A stretch of DNA of 39,989 bases from a virus, in IMG/VR virus record IMGVR_UViG_3300021963_000269, positions 1 through 39,989 of that record. One strand, given 5' to 3'. The notes below the pieces were generated by a model that was not told where the DNA came from, did no database searches, and was given only the letters and a program-made list of their open reading frames with translations. Positions 31,879 to 39,976 of this stretch are shown here, piece after piece; the stretch's first letter is position 1, and every line of letters begins with the position of its first letter. Made by a program: the position numbers and the translations under genes.

Positions 31879-32577
31879 TTATGCGTAAATCAGTGTAGTT
31901 TTGTTAGGTCTACTTCCTATTAAATAGTTATTAAGTGTACTTCTATTAATGTTAAAAGCGTCTGCCGCCTCAGTAATACATCCATAGTATATACCACTAT
32001 GCAAATCTAATATTATTTTAGCTTTCCAATTATTACTCCCACTTATCGACTTAGATCTCTTCTCTAAACATTCTTTAGATAATTTTCTACCTAATAAAGC
32101 TTTTGATATTTTATCGCAAGTATCAGCGCTAACTGTTTTTCCTATTTGTGACTTTGATATTTTCTCACAAGTCTCTTTAGAAGGTTTTCTACCTATCAAT
32201 GAAGCTATTATTTTTTTCTTTGCTTCATCCGTGTGCCTATATAATTTTGTTTTAGATCTTATCTTTTCCTTTGTGTCATCTGAAACAACTTTTATTTTGT
32301 CTTCAGTATTAGTTAAGATACAATTTAATCCATTTAAACCAATTACGCTAAAATAGTCTTGCCAGTGACGCTCTCTATTGTTAAGATGTATTACATCACA
32401 CGTTTCGATTATTTCGAATACATGATTATCTACACCATATTTTACTATAGAACTATAGAGCCTAGGCTGCATTTTGCATTTTAATTTTCTATAGGATTCA
32501 AATCTTTTATCAATATCAATTGATTGACCGATGTAAATCCTTCCAGAAGGAGATGTTATTTTATATATTCCTGTCAT
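31879..32577 (-). CDS. GIY-YIG homing endonuclease with NUMOD3-type repeats, 232 aa
   Basis: The nuclease domain shows G3-I4-Y5 and Y15-I16-G17, catalytic-type R25 in DKRFESY and E69 in NNRERHWQDYF, as in freestanding GIY-YIG enzymes. Residues about 110-170 hold three NUMOD3-type DNA-binding repeats (IGRKPSKETCEKISKSQIGK and two similar), and the C-terminal end (ITEAADAFNINRSTLNNYL) is a NUMOD1-like helix-turn-helix. Such enzymes cut phage DNA at a specific site so that the gene is copied into related phages. It shares an ATGA junction with the portal gene, an exact fit that avoids breaking either gene. No intron is seen; the portal reading frame is intact. Confidence 0.9.
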   Translation of the reverse strand: MTGIYKITSPSGRIYIGQSIDIDKRFESYRKLKCKMQPRLYSSIVKYGVDNHVFEIIETCDVIHLNNRERHWQDYFSVIGLNGLNCILTNTEDKIKVVSDDTKEKIRSKTKLYRHTDEAKKKIIASLIGRKPSKETCEKISKSQIGKTVSADTCDKISKALLGRKLSKECLEKRSKSISGSNNWKAKIILDLHSGIYYGCITEAADAFNINRSTLNNYLIGSRPNKTTLIYA

Positions 32578-35003
32578 CTAGGTCCAAATGATTCTAAAGA
32601 AAATCCATCCAAACTATCATCTTCACTCTCAAAATTCTTAGGAGGTAAATTGTTTTGTCTTTGGTTTATTAAGTCTGATTGTCTAGTAGCCTGCAAGTCA
32701 ACTCGTTTGTCTTTTGCTTTCTCTTTCTCCATGTCACGGTTCTTAATAACCTCACCCTCCATGCCTTTTAACTGCATGTTGTACTGGAATTCGACATCCA
32801 TTAACTGACGTTTAAGTTCAACCTCAGCTTGCATCTCTTTAATTCTATACTCAGTTTCAGCTTGCTTAAGTTGCATTTTAGACTGTGCTTCCAATTGGAT
32901 GAGTTGTGCTTTCTGTTCAGAGGCAGCTTGTTGAGATTGGATGTTCGACTGCATTTGCATTTGGAACTCCATCTCTTTTTGTTTCTGCTGTTGTTCCATA
33001 CGACGCTTACGTTTAACCTTAAGCATTTCGTTAGCCAACTTAATATTATTGATCATTCGAATGTCAATAGCATCCTCTAGATCAATCGTTTGTTGTTGAA
33101 GTGATATCTGAATGTTCGCCTCTAACTGAGCTTTCTGCTCTTCGTCCGGAGCAAGATCAATAAAGATACCAAAGTCATGCAGGTATAGATCTTTAATGTC
33201 ATTTAAGATAGCAACATTATACTTACCAATCTGCATAGCAAACTCCTCAGCAAAGTCAGAATACTCTAAAACGTCAGCAATACGAACTGATAAACAGTCT
33301 GCCAATCGTTTGGTTGTATACAGACCAGACTCAAGGATGTGTCTAGTTGCAGTGTTTGAATTCAATGCAGCTAACTTCTGAACACCAACCAATGCGTCAG
33401 GATGAGGAGTGGACGCATCCCTTGCCTCATTGATACCCGTCACATCGCGGATCATATTTAAGTAGTGGTTGTAATTGCCGATTAAAGCAGCCATCTTACC
33501 TTGTCCACTGTTTGTGTTTAACTCTTGGATTGGAATACGCGCGTTGTTAAACTCACCCTCTTGAGTGTAGCTACGTCCAATCACACTACCCGTTTGGAAG
33601 TATAGTTTCAATGCATCCTCAGGATTGTATGCCGCGCCGGTACCTAAGTCAACCTCATTAATACCATCAGCATCAATGAATACCCCATCAGGAACTACGC
33701 GTGCCATGACTTGTTGTAACTTAAGGTGTGTCAATTGGATCTGATCAGCAAATGGAATCATACGTCGAACCAAAGACTCGATGTTTCCTTTGTACATTCT
33801 TGGCGCATGCACCACATAGTTTGGAAGAGCTTTCTGAGTAGCAGACTTAGGACGAACCATGTTCTTCATAAGCTCCCACTTAACAAGTATGTTTGATCCA
33901 CCAACTAAGATACCATCGTACCAAACGTCACGAACCGCCTCTACTCTTTCGAATAGCATTCCGTCCTCGATGATTGGGTTGAATGACTCATCCTTACGGA
34001 TAACTCTCTCTCCACCATTCTCAAGTAATTTCTTTTTCCATACAAAACGTTTGTCAGTCTTGTAGTTGAAGTATAGTAATGTAACGACCTCATTTAAGAA
34101 TGAATCGTCTTGGTAGTTTCTAACAATAGGGAAGTAATCATACCATGCAGAACTAGCATTTCTAATCTCTTGAAGTTGCTCGTCTGTAAGTGTAGGATCA
34201 ATTTTAAGTAGCTCAGTATAGTGAACCATCTTAACCTCACCAAAGTAATAACAGTCAGAGAAGTCATTCTTCTCAGTATAACTGTAGATCATGTTAGCGG
34301 GGTCAACGTAGTCAACCTTAACGCCATCATTAACTAGGAATGTATGTCTTACAGCTCCGATACCGATAGTGGTAACGTCATAGTCATATAGCTTCTTGGT
34401 ATACTCATACTCATTCATCTTGAGTAATGTATCAATAGCTACCTCTTCAGCGATCTCAATACTTGGTTTGTATTTCAATTGCATGTACAATGACAACTCT
34501 TCGTCGTTCTCAGGAAGTTCATTTGGATCAACGTTAAATGCATCGATACCAAACTCATCCTTAGTTAACTGAAGGAAGTCCTTTGCGACCATGTCAGACT
34601 CAATCATATCCTGGAAGATGTTCTTCTTCTCAGCGGACATAACGTCTTGCGCCTCAGCCTTGATAGCATAAGGTCGCTCCGACATACCGTTTACAACAAG
34701 ATCAACGAACTTGGGAATAATGGGAATAGGAGACCAGTCTAAGTTTAACATAGACATATCTCCGTTGATAGACAATTCATCTTTATATTTCTGAACTGGC
34801 TGCTCTCCTCTTGCGTATAGTCTCAATCGGTGGAATTCCCCCCACTGGTGATAGAACCTACACGAATTTGCTTTTCTTTTAAACCACTCACCCTCAATAG
34901 ACTTTGCTACCTTAAGTCCATACTCGAAAGTAGACTTTTCTTCATCGGTAGCCATCTGATTCGGGAACGGCCGCTGGGAAATTAAAACTTGTGGTTTCTC
35001 CAT
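32574..35003 (-). CDS. Portal protein, 809 aa
   Basis: Placed after terminase with a TAATG junction. The core around residues 460-560 (LNMIRDVTGINEARDASTPH, then PDALVGVQKLAALNSNTATR) is the conserved stem and wing part of podovirus portals. The last 150 residues (about 655-775, MEQQQKQKEMEFQMQMQSNI and similar) form a long Gln/Met/Glu coiled coil, comparable to the helical barrel of P22 gp1, although the P22 barrel is different in sequence. Length is above the common 500-725 but fits large podoviruses. The portal forms the dodecameric DNA channel and docks terminase and tail. Confidence 0.85.
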   Translation of the reverse strand: MEKPQVLISQRPFPNQMATDEEKSTFEYGLKVAKSIEGEWFKRKANSCRFYHQWGEFHRLRLYARGEQPVQKYKDELSINGDMSMLNLDWSPIPIIPKFVDLVVNGMSERPYAIKAEAQDVMSAEKKNIFQDMIESDMVAKDFLQLTKDEFGIDAFNVDPNELPENDEELSLYMQLKYKPSIEIAEEVAIDTLLKMNEYEYTKKLYDYDVTTIGIGAVRHTFLVNDGVKVDYVDPANMIYSYTEKNDFSDCYYFGEVKMVHYTELLKIDPTLTDEQLQEIRNASSAWYDYFPIVRNYQDDSFLNEVVTLLYFNYKTDKRFVWKKKLLENGGERVIRKDESFNPIIEDGMLFERVEAVRDVWYDGILVGGSNILVKWELMKNMVRPKSATQKALPNYVVHAPRMYKGNIESLVRRMIPFADQIQLTHLKLQQVMARVVPDGVFIDADGINEVDLGTGAAYNPEDALKLYFQTGSVIGRSYTQEGEFNNARIPIQELNTNSGQGKMAALIGNYNHYLNMIRDVTGINEARDASTPHPDALVGVQKLAALNSNTATRHILESGLYTTKRLADCLSVRIADVLEYSDFAEEFAMQIGKYNVAILNDIKDLYLHDFGIFIDLAPDEEQKAQLEANIQISLQQQTIDLEDAIDIRMINNIKLANEMLKVKRKRRMEQQQKQKEMEFQMQMQSNIQSQQAASEQKAQLIQLEAQSKMQLKQAETEYRIKEMQAEVELKRQLMDVEFQYNMQLKGMEGEVIKNRDMEKEKAKDKRVDLQATRQSDLINQRQNNLPPKNFESEDDSLDGFSLESFGPR

Positions 35004-37222
35004 TATTTTATTATTTCGCTTCTGTTTCCACGATTATCGTATTTTACAAATTTAATACTTATTTTTGATTCCTTCTTTTCAGGTGTAAACATATACTTAC
35101 GAGTCGCCATAATGGCTAAACCTGAACTGATGGAGGCATCGTGTTTTGTTCTATTATTGATATCAAATCGAGCCCAATCTTCTAGAGTCCTAGTAAAATA
35201 CATTGATCCCATAACGTCAGAGTCTCTATAAGTCCCCTCATTATCTAAACCAACATACTCCTCGATATAAGACTCGATAGCTGCCGCGTGAGCTTGCTTA
35301 ACGTCCTCAGATGAGTTAGGTATTCCACCAAGCTCTAATTCGGTCTTAGACAGCTTAAATGTCTGCTTGTCGGGTCTATTCAATACATAACCACGGTATC
35401 CCCTATTCTTAAAGTGATATAGTAGTCGGGCTTTATTGTTCTCCGGTAAGATAGGCATTCCGTAGAATATACAAGCCATCAATACCTCCTCAAAGAATAT
35501 CTCTGCTGTTTGAGGTCTAGCCACATACTCTAAAAAGAATTCGTTCGTTGGTGCCTTCTCCATATGAAACTTGGTCAAACCATGCAATGCACCATTCGAT
35601 CCACCACCACCTACTACTCCTGAGATGTCATAGGGGTCACATCCAAACGCACCGATATGCTCGTTTGCTGGAAACTTACGCCCGTTCTTATACACTATTC
35701 GGTTTCTAAGTCCCTGCTCCGGAATCCATGACACATAGAACCTACCTTTTTGATCAGGAGTCCAAACAACCTCACTGTCTTTGACACCGTTCTTCCAATG
35801 GAAATACCCCCTAGTAATGACGCGATCCTTAATCATCGAGTCGTTGTAGTCAATCTGCTGGTATATCTTTGTCAAGTTGAATAACGACTGCTTGGACTCA
35901 TCTCTAAATGCGTGTGACTCTGTACGAGGGAACTGACGATAGAACTCATTGAGTGCATCTGAGTCAGACTTTAATGCCGCAACCTCATTGTTCCAATAGG
36001 TAATAACGCCATTACTAATCATCTCCTTGTCTACACCAACCACAGGTTTCTTTGGGTCCTCGAATACCGGCCAACCGAACTCATCGATATAACCCTCGTA
36101 GTTCCACTCCATCGGAATGAATAATGCATACAACCCTGACTTGGTCTGACCATTGGCAGATCGTTGTCTTGGGTCGCTATCGTTGAATAGTTTCTTGAAG
36201 TTCTCACCACCTTTTGACAATGCATTCGATGTTGATCCCATCATACACTTACCAATGATCCTAGATCCCAATCGGAGACACGTCTTGGTTACTCGCCAGT
36301 TATTGAGAATGTTCTCAGGCTTCTCCCATTTACCACTCTCGTCATGTACAAGTAGTAATAACTTCTCACCATCATAACTGTTGTCAGCTGTGTTCTTCCA
36401 GTCAATGGTAGTATCCAATCCCTCTATGTCATCCTCGCGCTCCTCATCCATGTTCTTACGAGTGATCTTACTCGCAGGAACTCGGAAGGCTAACTCCGTC
36501 TTCGGGTTATCCATACCATCTTGAATCGGCTTGAAAAAGAAGGGATAATTTCTTACAATAGGCACAACCTTATCAGTAAACATCTTCTTGGCATCGGATC
36601 CTGTTTTAGATAGGATTCCAAGACGAGAGTCACGGACAATTGTACCTTGATTTGATGTCTCAGCAGAAGACATAAATGAGAAACCTGAACGTCGGTTCTT
36701 TAGGTAACACATACCAAACGATCGGTTGTCTGCCTTACATGCCTCCCAAAATATGTAGAATATCCGGTTGGACTCACGGAAGTCAGGTAGACCGACGTCA
36801 ATCTTGGTCCACTGCAAGTACATATAGTGAGTACCGGTTATGTAAGTTGGCTTGCCGTTGTTCATAAACCAATGTCCATGTTCACGTCGATCAAACTCCC
36901 TCTCGATACTATCTACATACTTTGATTTGAATGAGTTGTCCTTTCTATTCCAGTCAAATATTGACTTGATCTTTTGAAGCTCAGCAGGATACTCTTGGGC
37001 AACCCATCTATTGTTGGTGTTCTCTAATTCTTTTGGTGTGGCCGGGATAGCAATCCTTAGGCCGTTGATCTCGTACACGTCACCAATCGTTCCGTCCTTT
37101 GATATGACTATTAAATCGTAGTCGGGGTGATAGCCGTAGTTCCAAGACTTATTCTTATTCTTAGCCACCACAGCTTGACGCTGTACATAGTTACTTAATA
37201 TGGAGTATAACTTATTTTCCAT
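35003..37222 (-). CDS. Large terminase subunit (TerL), 739 aa
   Basis: ATPase and nuclease that packages DNA into the prohead. Numbering from the ATG at 37222, the Walker A equivalent is LKNRRSGFS at about 174-182, Walker B is LLLVHDES with D294-E295, and a coupling motif MMGSTSN lies near 327-333. The RNase-H-like nuclease begins with GAFGCDPYDISG (D529), and later acidic clusters include LEDWARFDI. The Walker A has GFS, with no Lys at the usual place; other terminases use a displaced basic residue, here R177 or R178. I start at 37222 because 37255 would overlap the preceding gene by 44 bases; the chosen start overlaps by 11. Confidence 0.9.
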   Translation of the reverse strand: MENKLYSILSNYVQRQAVVAKNKNKSWNYGYHPDYDLIVISKDGTIGDVYEINGLRIAIPATPKELENTNNRWVAQEYPAELQKIKSIFDWNRKDNSFKSKYVDSIEREFDRREHGHWFMNNGKPTYITGTHYMYLQWTKIDVGLPDFRESNRIFYIFWEACKADNRSFGMCYLKNRRSGFSFMSSAETSNQGTIVRDSRLGILSKTGSDAKKMFTDKVVPIVRNYPFFFKPIQDGMDNPKTELAFRVPASKITRKNMDEEREDDIEGLDTTIDWKNTADNSYDGEKLLLLVHDESGKWEKPENILNNWRVTKTCLRLGSRIIGKCMMGSTSNALSKGGENFKKLFNDSDPRQRSANGQTKSGLYALFIPMEWNYEGYIDEFGWPVFEDPKKPVVGVDKEMISNGVITYWNNEVAALKSDSDALNEFYRQFPRTESHAFRDESKQSLFNLTKIYQQIDYNDSMIKDRVITRGYFHWKNGVKDSEVVWTPDQKGRFYVSWIPEQGLRNRIVYKNGRKFPANEHIGAFGCDPYDISGVVGGGGSNGALHGLTKFHMEKAPTNEFFLEYVARPQTAEIFFEEVLMACIFYGMPILPENNKARLLYHFKNRGYRGYVLNRPDKQTFKLSKTELELGGIPNSSEDVKQAHAAAIESYIEEYVGLDNEGTYRDSDVMGSMYFTRTLEDWARFDINNRTKHDASISSGLAIMATRKYMFTPEKKESKISIKFVKYDNRGNRSEIIK

Positions 37223-37487
37223 TTCTAGTCTTGGCTCTACCCTCTGCCCATCCACCTTTACCTGCCGTTACTTCAGCTGGTTGGTCTTGTCTACTTTCCT
37301 CCTCCTCAATCTTTGTCAGCATATACATAGCATCCTCAAATGCCAAACGTTTAGCTGACGCAGCGTTCTTCATCTTATCGGCCGATATATCGTCCTCAGC
37401 GTGTGTGATGATAGGAGACTTTAATACTTTGATCAGCTCATCAATCGCTTGCTTAGCTGCTTCTACAATCTCTATTTTTTTAGACAT
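37212..37487 (-). CDS. Hypothetical protein before TerL (possible small terminase role), 91 aa
   Basis: A helical, charged protein (IVEAAKQAIDELIKVLKSPI, ISADKMKNAASAKRLAFEDA) with a Gly/Arg/Lys-rich tail (GKGGWAEGRAKTRNGK). Small terminase subunits often lie directly before TerL, but this one lacks a clear helix-turn-helix, so that role is a guess from place. It overlaps the GroES-like gene by 16 bases and TerL by 11. Confidence 0.6.
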   Translation of the reverse strand: MSKKIEIVEAAKQAIDELIKVLKSPIITHAEDDISADKMKNAASAKRLAFEDAMYMLTKIEEEESRQDQPAEVTAGKGGWAEGRAKTRNGK

Positions 37488-38029
37488 ATATTCCGGTTAT
37501 ACATTCGGTAAAGAATCTCATCGTCAATCTTAAACTCATACTCACAGTCCGGCGTGTATGATACTATGTCACCTTGCTCAACTTCATCTAGCTTGTCGTT
37601 CTTATAGACCAACTCACCCCATAGTTGCTCTAGTCCACCGGTCTCATTGAACATCCGATCTTCCGATTCAATTGGTCTAACAAACACAAATGGTTCAGGT
37701 GCCTGCCATTCCTCACCTCTTTTGAATAGGTAGATCTGATCAGGCTCAGCAATAAATAAGTCTTCTGATAAGTGATGCCAACTGCTCTTTTGTCTACCTT
37801 TCATATCGTAGTAGAACTTAAACACGTTGTGGTGAACACACACGGTGTCACCTGCTTGTATTGGACCATCGTAATATATAGGCACGGATACAACCTCAGC
37901 GAATCTATTGGATACGCGGTGGTCTTCCTGAGAGGTACTAATAATAAACTCGGAATCTCCGAATTGTCTTATGTTGTCGTACCGCCTCAAGCCAACCGGC
38001 TTTATGATGAAGCAGTAGGGAGCTTTCAT
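37472..38029 (-). CDS. Tandem GroES-like co-chaperonin protein, 185 aa
   Basis: Two GroES-type barrels are visible. Barrel 1 (about 4-103): PYCFIIKPVG opens it, then RFAEVVSVPI, a GDTVCVHHNVF turn, and DLFIAEPDQIYLFK. Barrel 2 (about 114-183): FVFVRPIE opens it, then WGELVYKND, GDIVSYTPD and YEFKIDDEILYRMYNRNI, which equals the GroES end (kidgeel-x-m-x-e-x-DIL). The usual GroES has one barrel of about 95 residues. A phage co-chaperonin such as T4 gp31 replaces GroES so that GroEL can fold the capsid protein. The mobile loop is not clear, although SEFIISTSQEDHR at 26-38 is a candidate. The ATG at 38029 overlaps the previous TAA (TAATG). Confidence 0.6.
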   Translation of the reverse strand: MKAPYCFIIKPVGLRRYDNIRQFGDSEFIISTSQEDHRVSNRFAEVVSVPIYYDGPIQAGDTVCVHHNVFKFYYDMKGRQKSSWHHLSEDLFIAEPDQIYLFKRGEEWQAPEPFVFVRPIESEDRMFNETGGLEQLWGELVYKNDKLDEVEQGDIVSYTPDCEYEFKIDDEILYRMYNRNICLKK

Positions 38030-38241
38030 TAGAAATCTATTTTGTACTCTGTTGAGATTGGCATATTGGCCGAGAAGTTTTTCCAACAAACAATCGCGCC
38101 ATCCTGCATGATCCAAATAGAGATTGATCCATCATCATTCTTGATAATAGACTCAATCTCATACTCGTCTCGGAGAACGCGTTGTCCTACAACGTAGTGC
38201 ATGCACTTCATGTAGTCAGGACCAACTGATATCTTTCTAAT
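38029..38241 (-). CDS. Hypothetical protein, about 70 aa, start uncertain
   Basis: A small beta-rich protein (VGPDYMKCMHYVVGQRVLRD, IKNDDGSISIWIMQDGAI). The frame is open to an ATG at 38334, but this would overlap the previous gene by 98 bases. In-frame ATGs at 38211 and 38202 would cut into the conserved-looking GPDYMKCMHY. An ATT at 38241, eight bases after AGGTGAA and overlapping the previous TAG, would fit the spacing pattern here; I give this as the most probable start, with 38211 next. The function is unknown, and the gene is linked to the GroES-like gene by TAATG. Confidence 0.5.
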   Translation of the reverse strand: MRKISVGPDYMKCMHYVVGQRVLRDEYEIESIIKNDDGSISIWIMQDGAIVCWKNFSANMPISTEYKIDF

Positions 38242-38479
38242 TAAATTCACCTGTTTGTAGGTTAACTTGTACGTCACCGTACTCGTTGTAGATCTCCTCC
38301 TGAACGGAAGATAGGTCGTGAGCAGCGATTTCAATGTTCGCCATTGACTGAGCCTTTTGAACTTTCAAACGCTCGAAATTAATCTCGATGTCTGCAATGT
38401 TGAACTTAAGGTCTCTGAATTTTCTGTTAGCATCGATCAATCGATCTAGCTGTTCTTGTTTGATTTTTTTTGTTTCCAT
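38237..38479 (-). CDS. Small coiled-coil protein, 80 aa
   Basis: Almost entirely helical and charged: KKIKQEQLDRLIDANRKFRD, ADIEINFERLKVQKAQSMA and SSVQEEIYNEYGDVQ. A heptad pattern is visible in the first 60 residues. Similar short coiled-coil proteins occur near lysis and packaging genes, without known role. It ends in TAG, a sign that this codon is a true stop here. Confidence 0.7.
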   Translation of the reverse strand: METKKIKQEQLDRLIDANRKFRDLKFNIADIEINFERLKVQKAQSMANIEIAAHDLSSVQEEIYNEYGDVQVNLQTGEFN

Positions 38480-38491
38480 TTGATTTGATTT

Positions 38492-38893
38492 TTATAAAGA
38501 TATGTACCAAGTTGCGTTGGCGTGATTGTATTGTAAGCACACCGGAGTGTTTGCTGTTAATGTTGAAGGGGCACCTACAAATGTAGCACCGCCTGATATC
38601 CATGTTGTTGAAGCACGAGTAACTGTAGACATTATGACATACTTAGCTCCGTTTAAGTTTGAGTTAGACGCCGGAAGAGTAACCGCAAATGATGCCCCTG
38701 CTGATCCAGTGAAGTATGTGTTAGTTACTAAAATAGTTCGAGATGTCAATAAATCTGTAGCTACAACCTCAGGTGTTGCATTCAATGCCAATAAAGATTG
38801 TACGTTGAAGTTCTTTTGAGCTCCATTTTCATCTGTACCGAATACAGTACAATTAACATTTGGCGCTACTACGTTATAGTTATTTACTTTCAT
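38492..38893 (-). CDS. Small structural protein (tail/head surface), 133 aa
   Basis: A Ser/Thr/Ala-rich beta protein: NYNVVAPNVNCTVFGTDENG, then FAVTLPASNSNLNGAKYVIM, TRASTTWISGGATFVGAPST and NHANATWYISL. I recall this C-terminal pattern from tail fibre or head decoration parts of environmental phages. The N-terminal 40 residues are a separate helical or beta part. It lies between the lysis genes and the small packaging genes, and has a TAAATTTG box four bases before its ATG. Confidence 0.6.
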   Translation of the reverse strand: MKVNNYNVVAPNVNCTVFGTDENGAQKNFNVQSLLALNATPEVVATDLLTSRTILVTNTYFTGSAGASFAVTLPASNSNLNGAKYVIMSTVTRASTTWISGGATFVGAPSTLTANTPVCLQYNHANATWYISL

Positions 38894-38897
38894 ATCA

Positions 38898-38905
38898 CAA
38901 ATTTA
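38898..38905 (-). promoter_or_regulatory. Possible -7 box (TAAATTTG)
   Basis: TAAATTTG four bases before the ATG at 38893, in the gap after the endolysin. A TTC, not TTG, lies 19 bases upstream. Same layout as the boxes near 18168 and 18901. Confidence 0.3.
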
Positions 38906-38915
38906 CTAAAAATAA

Positions 38916-39488
38916 TTAAGGTCTGAACGTTTTACGATAATCTTCCAATCTTCGCAACCATCCCTTGAGAAATTTCGCGTTCTTAGATCCCGGTCTACCG
39001 ATAGCTTTGAAGAATCGCTCGCGCTCTGCTATCAGTGCGTCAAACAACTTACGAGGCTCAATTGAGTTAGCCGAGCTAATGGTATTCTTACCGATAATTC
39101 CGTCCTTCTGAACAAAGTTACCACAGTTCAGTATAGCACGTTGTAGCGTCATACCGGCCTGCTTAACACCGCTGCCCCATGCGACACCTGTCACAATTAT
39201 TGCAATATTTTGTGACTTATATTGATCACCCTTAACACCATCCCAATAACCCTTCTTGAATACCTTGAACCAGTTCTCGTCAGACATATTGAAGAAATCG
39301 TCGTCGTTGTCCTTACCGAAGTACTGAACCCATGCAGCATAAGTAATACCCATGTTTGTATGGTAGCCTGACTTACCTTTGTAGGGTGTAGGGCATGGAT
39401 AACTAGATGCTGAGTCTGCTGTATCTCTAGAAAGTCCACCCTCCCATTTCTTTGTGAAGGCAATGTATTTTTTGATTAGCTCTTCCAT
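38916..39488 (-). CDS. Endolysin, GH108-type glycosidase, 190 aa
   Basis: The catalytic N-domain begins KKWEGGLSRD with the typical GH108 (PF05838) Glu (E16) in W-E-G-G, followed by a Cys-containing insert, GYHTNMGITYAAW and a second part DDDFFNMSDENWFKVFKKGY. The C-terminal half carries the associated peptidoglycan-binding module (PF09374): SGVKQAGMTLQRAI, VQKDGIIGKNT and LKGWLRRLEDYR. The family cuts the glycan strand of peptidoglycan as a lysozyme-like enzyme. No signal peptide is seen, so it needs the holin before it, with which it overlaps by 13 bases. Confidence 0.85.
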   Translation of the reverse strand: MEELIKKYIAFTKKWEGGLSRDTADSASSYPCPTPYKGKSGYHTNMGITYAAWVQYFGKDNDDDFFNMSDENWFKVFKKGYWDGVKGDQYKSQNIAIIVTGVAWGSGVKQAGMTLQRAILNCGNFVQKDGIIGKNTISSANSIEPRKLFDALIAERERFFKAIGRPGSKNAKFLKGWLRRLEDYRKTFRP

Positions 39489-39928
39489 TTATCGCTTTCA
39501 TTTTTAAGTCCTGTGACGAAGTCTCTGAATGACTTTAGCATATCCTTTCCGGTAACGTCTTTATAGCTCTCGTTCATGCTCTTTACTTCAATAAACACAA
39601 AGAATAACGCAACTGCCTTAGTAAGCAATAGCTCGATCGATATGAAGTGAGATATGATGTCACCTGCGATGAATCTCTCTACCAAGTAAAAGAATGCAAT
39701 TGATCCAGCATAGATACCACACTTAACGCCTGTAGCAAGTGCCTTTGTGCTTTGAATGATGTCGCCTATCTTAGCTGTTGATCCTTCTTTTCGTCTGCTC
39801 TGAACAGATCTCCAAATGCCAAAACCGAAGTCAAATCCGATAGAAATTAATGCTATTGTTACCAATGGTCCAATTGGTGCGAATAGCGTGATAAAGCTTG
39901 ACAAAATGATTATTGTGTTGGTTTTCAT
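39476..39928 (-). CDS. Phage holin, 150 aa
   Basis: Three hydrophobic segments are visible: residues about 5-36 (TIIILSSFITLFAPIGPLVT and onward), about 72-92 (CGIYAGSIAFFYLVERFIA) and about 98-115 (ISIELLLTKAVALFFVFIEV), with a charged loop (SRRKEGSTAKIGD) and a charged C-terminus. It lies directly before, and overlaps, the endolysin. Holins open the inner membrane at a set time. It is the first gene of the leftward block within the window; the block may start here or continue beyond the edge. Confidence 0.8.
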   Translation of the reverse strand: MKTNTIIILSSFITLFAPIGPLVTIALISIGFDFGFGIWRSVQSRRKEGSTAKIGDIIQSTKALATGVKCGIYAGSIAFFYLVERFIAGDIISHFISIELLLTKAVALFFVFIEVKSMNESYKDVTGKDMLKSFRDFVTGLKNESDKWKS

Positions 39929-39968
39929 ATCGATATTTTAATTACCCTATATCCTGTATAGATAATAA

Positions 39969-39976
39969 CAAAGATA
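39969..39976 (-). promoter_or_regulatory. Possible -7 box (TATCTTTG) of late operon
   Basis: TATCTTTG 40 bases before the holin ATG. The -33 region would be at or past the window edge, so it cannot be judged in full. Confidence 0.3.

Noticed and set aside
32574-35003. A group I intron in the portal gene next to the homing endonuclease
   Set aside because: The portal frame is unbroken through its conserved core and C-terminal coiled coil, so the endonuclease is free-standing.
38029-38334. Longer start (ATG 38334) for the 71-residue protein
   Set aside because: It would overlap the coiled-coil gene by 98 bases, and the added residues are basic and Thr/Ser-rich with no sign of conservation.
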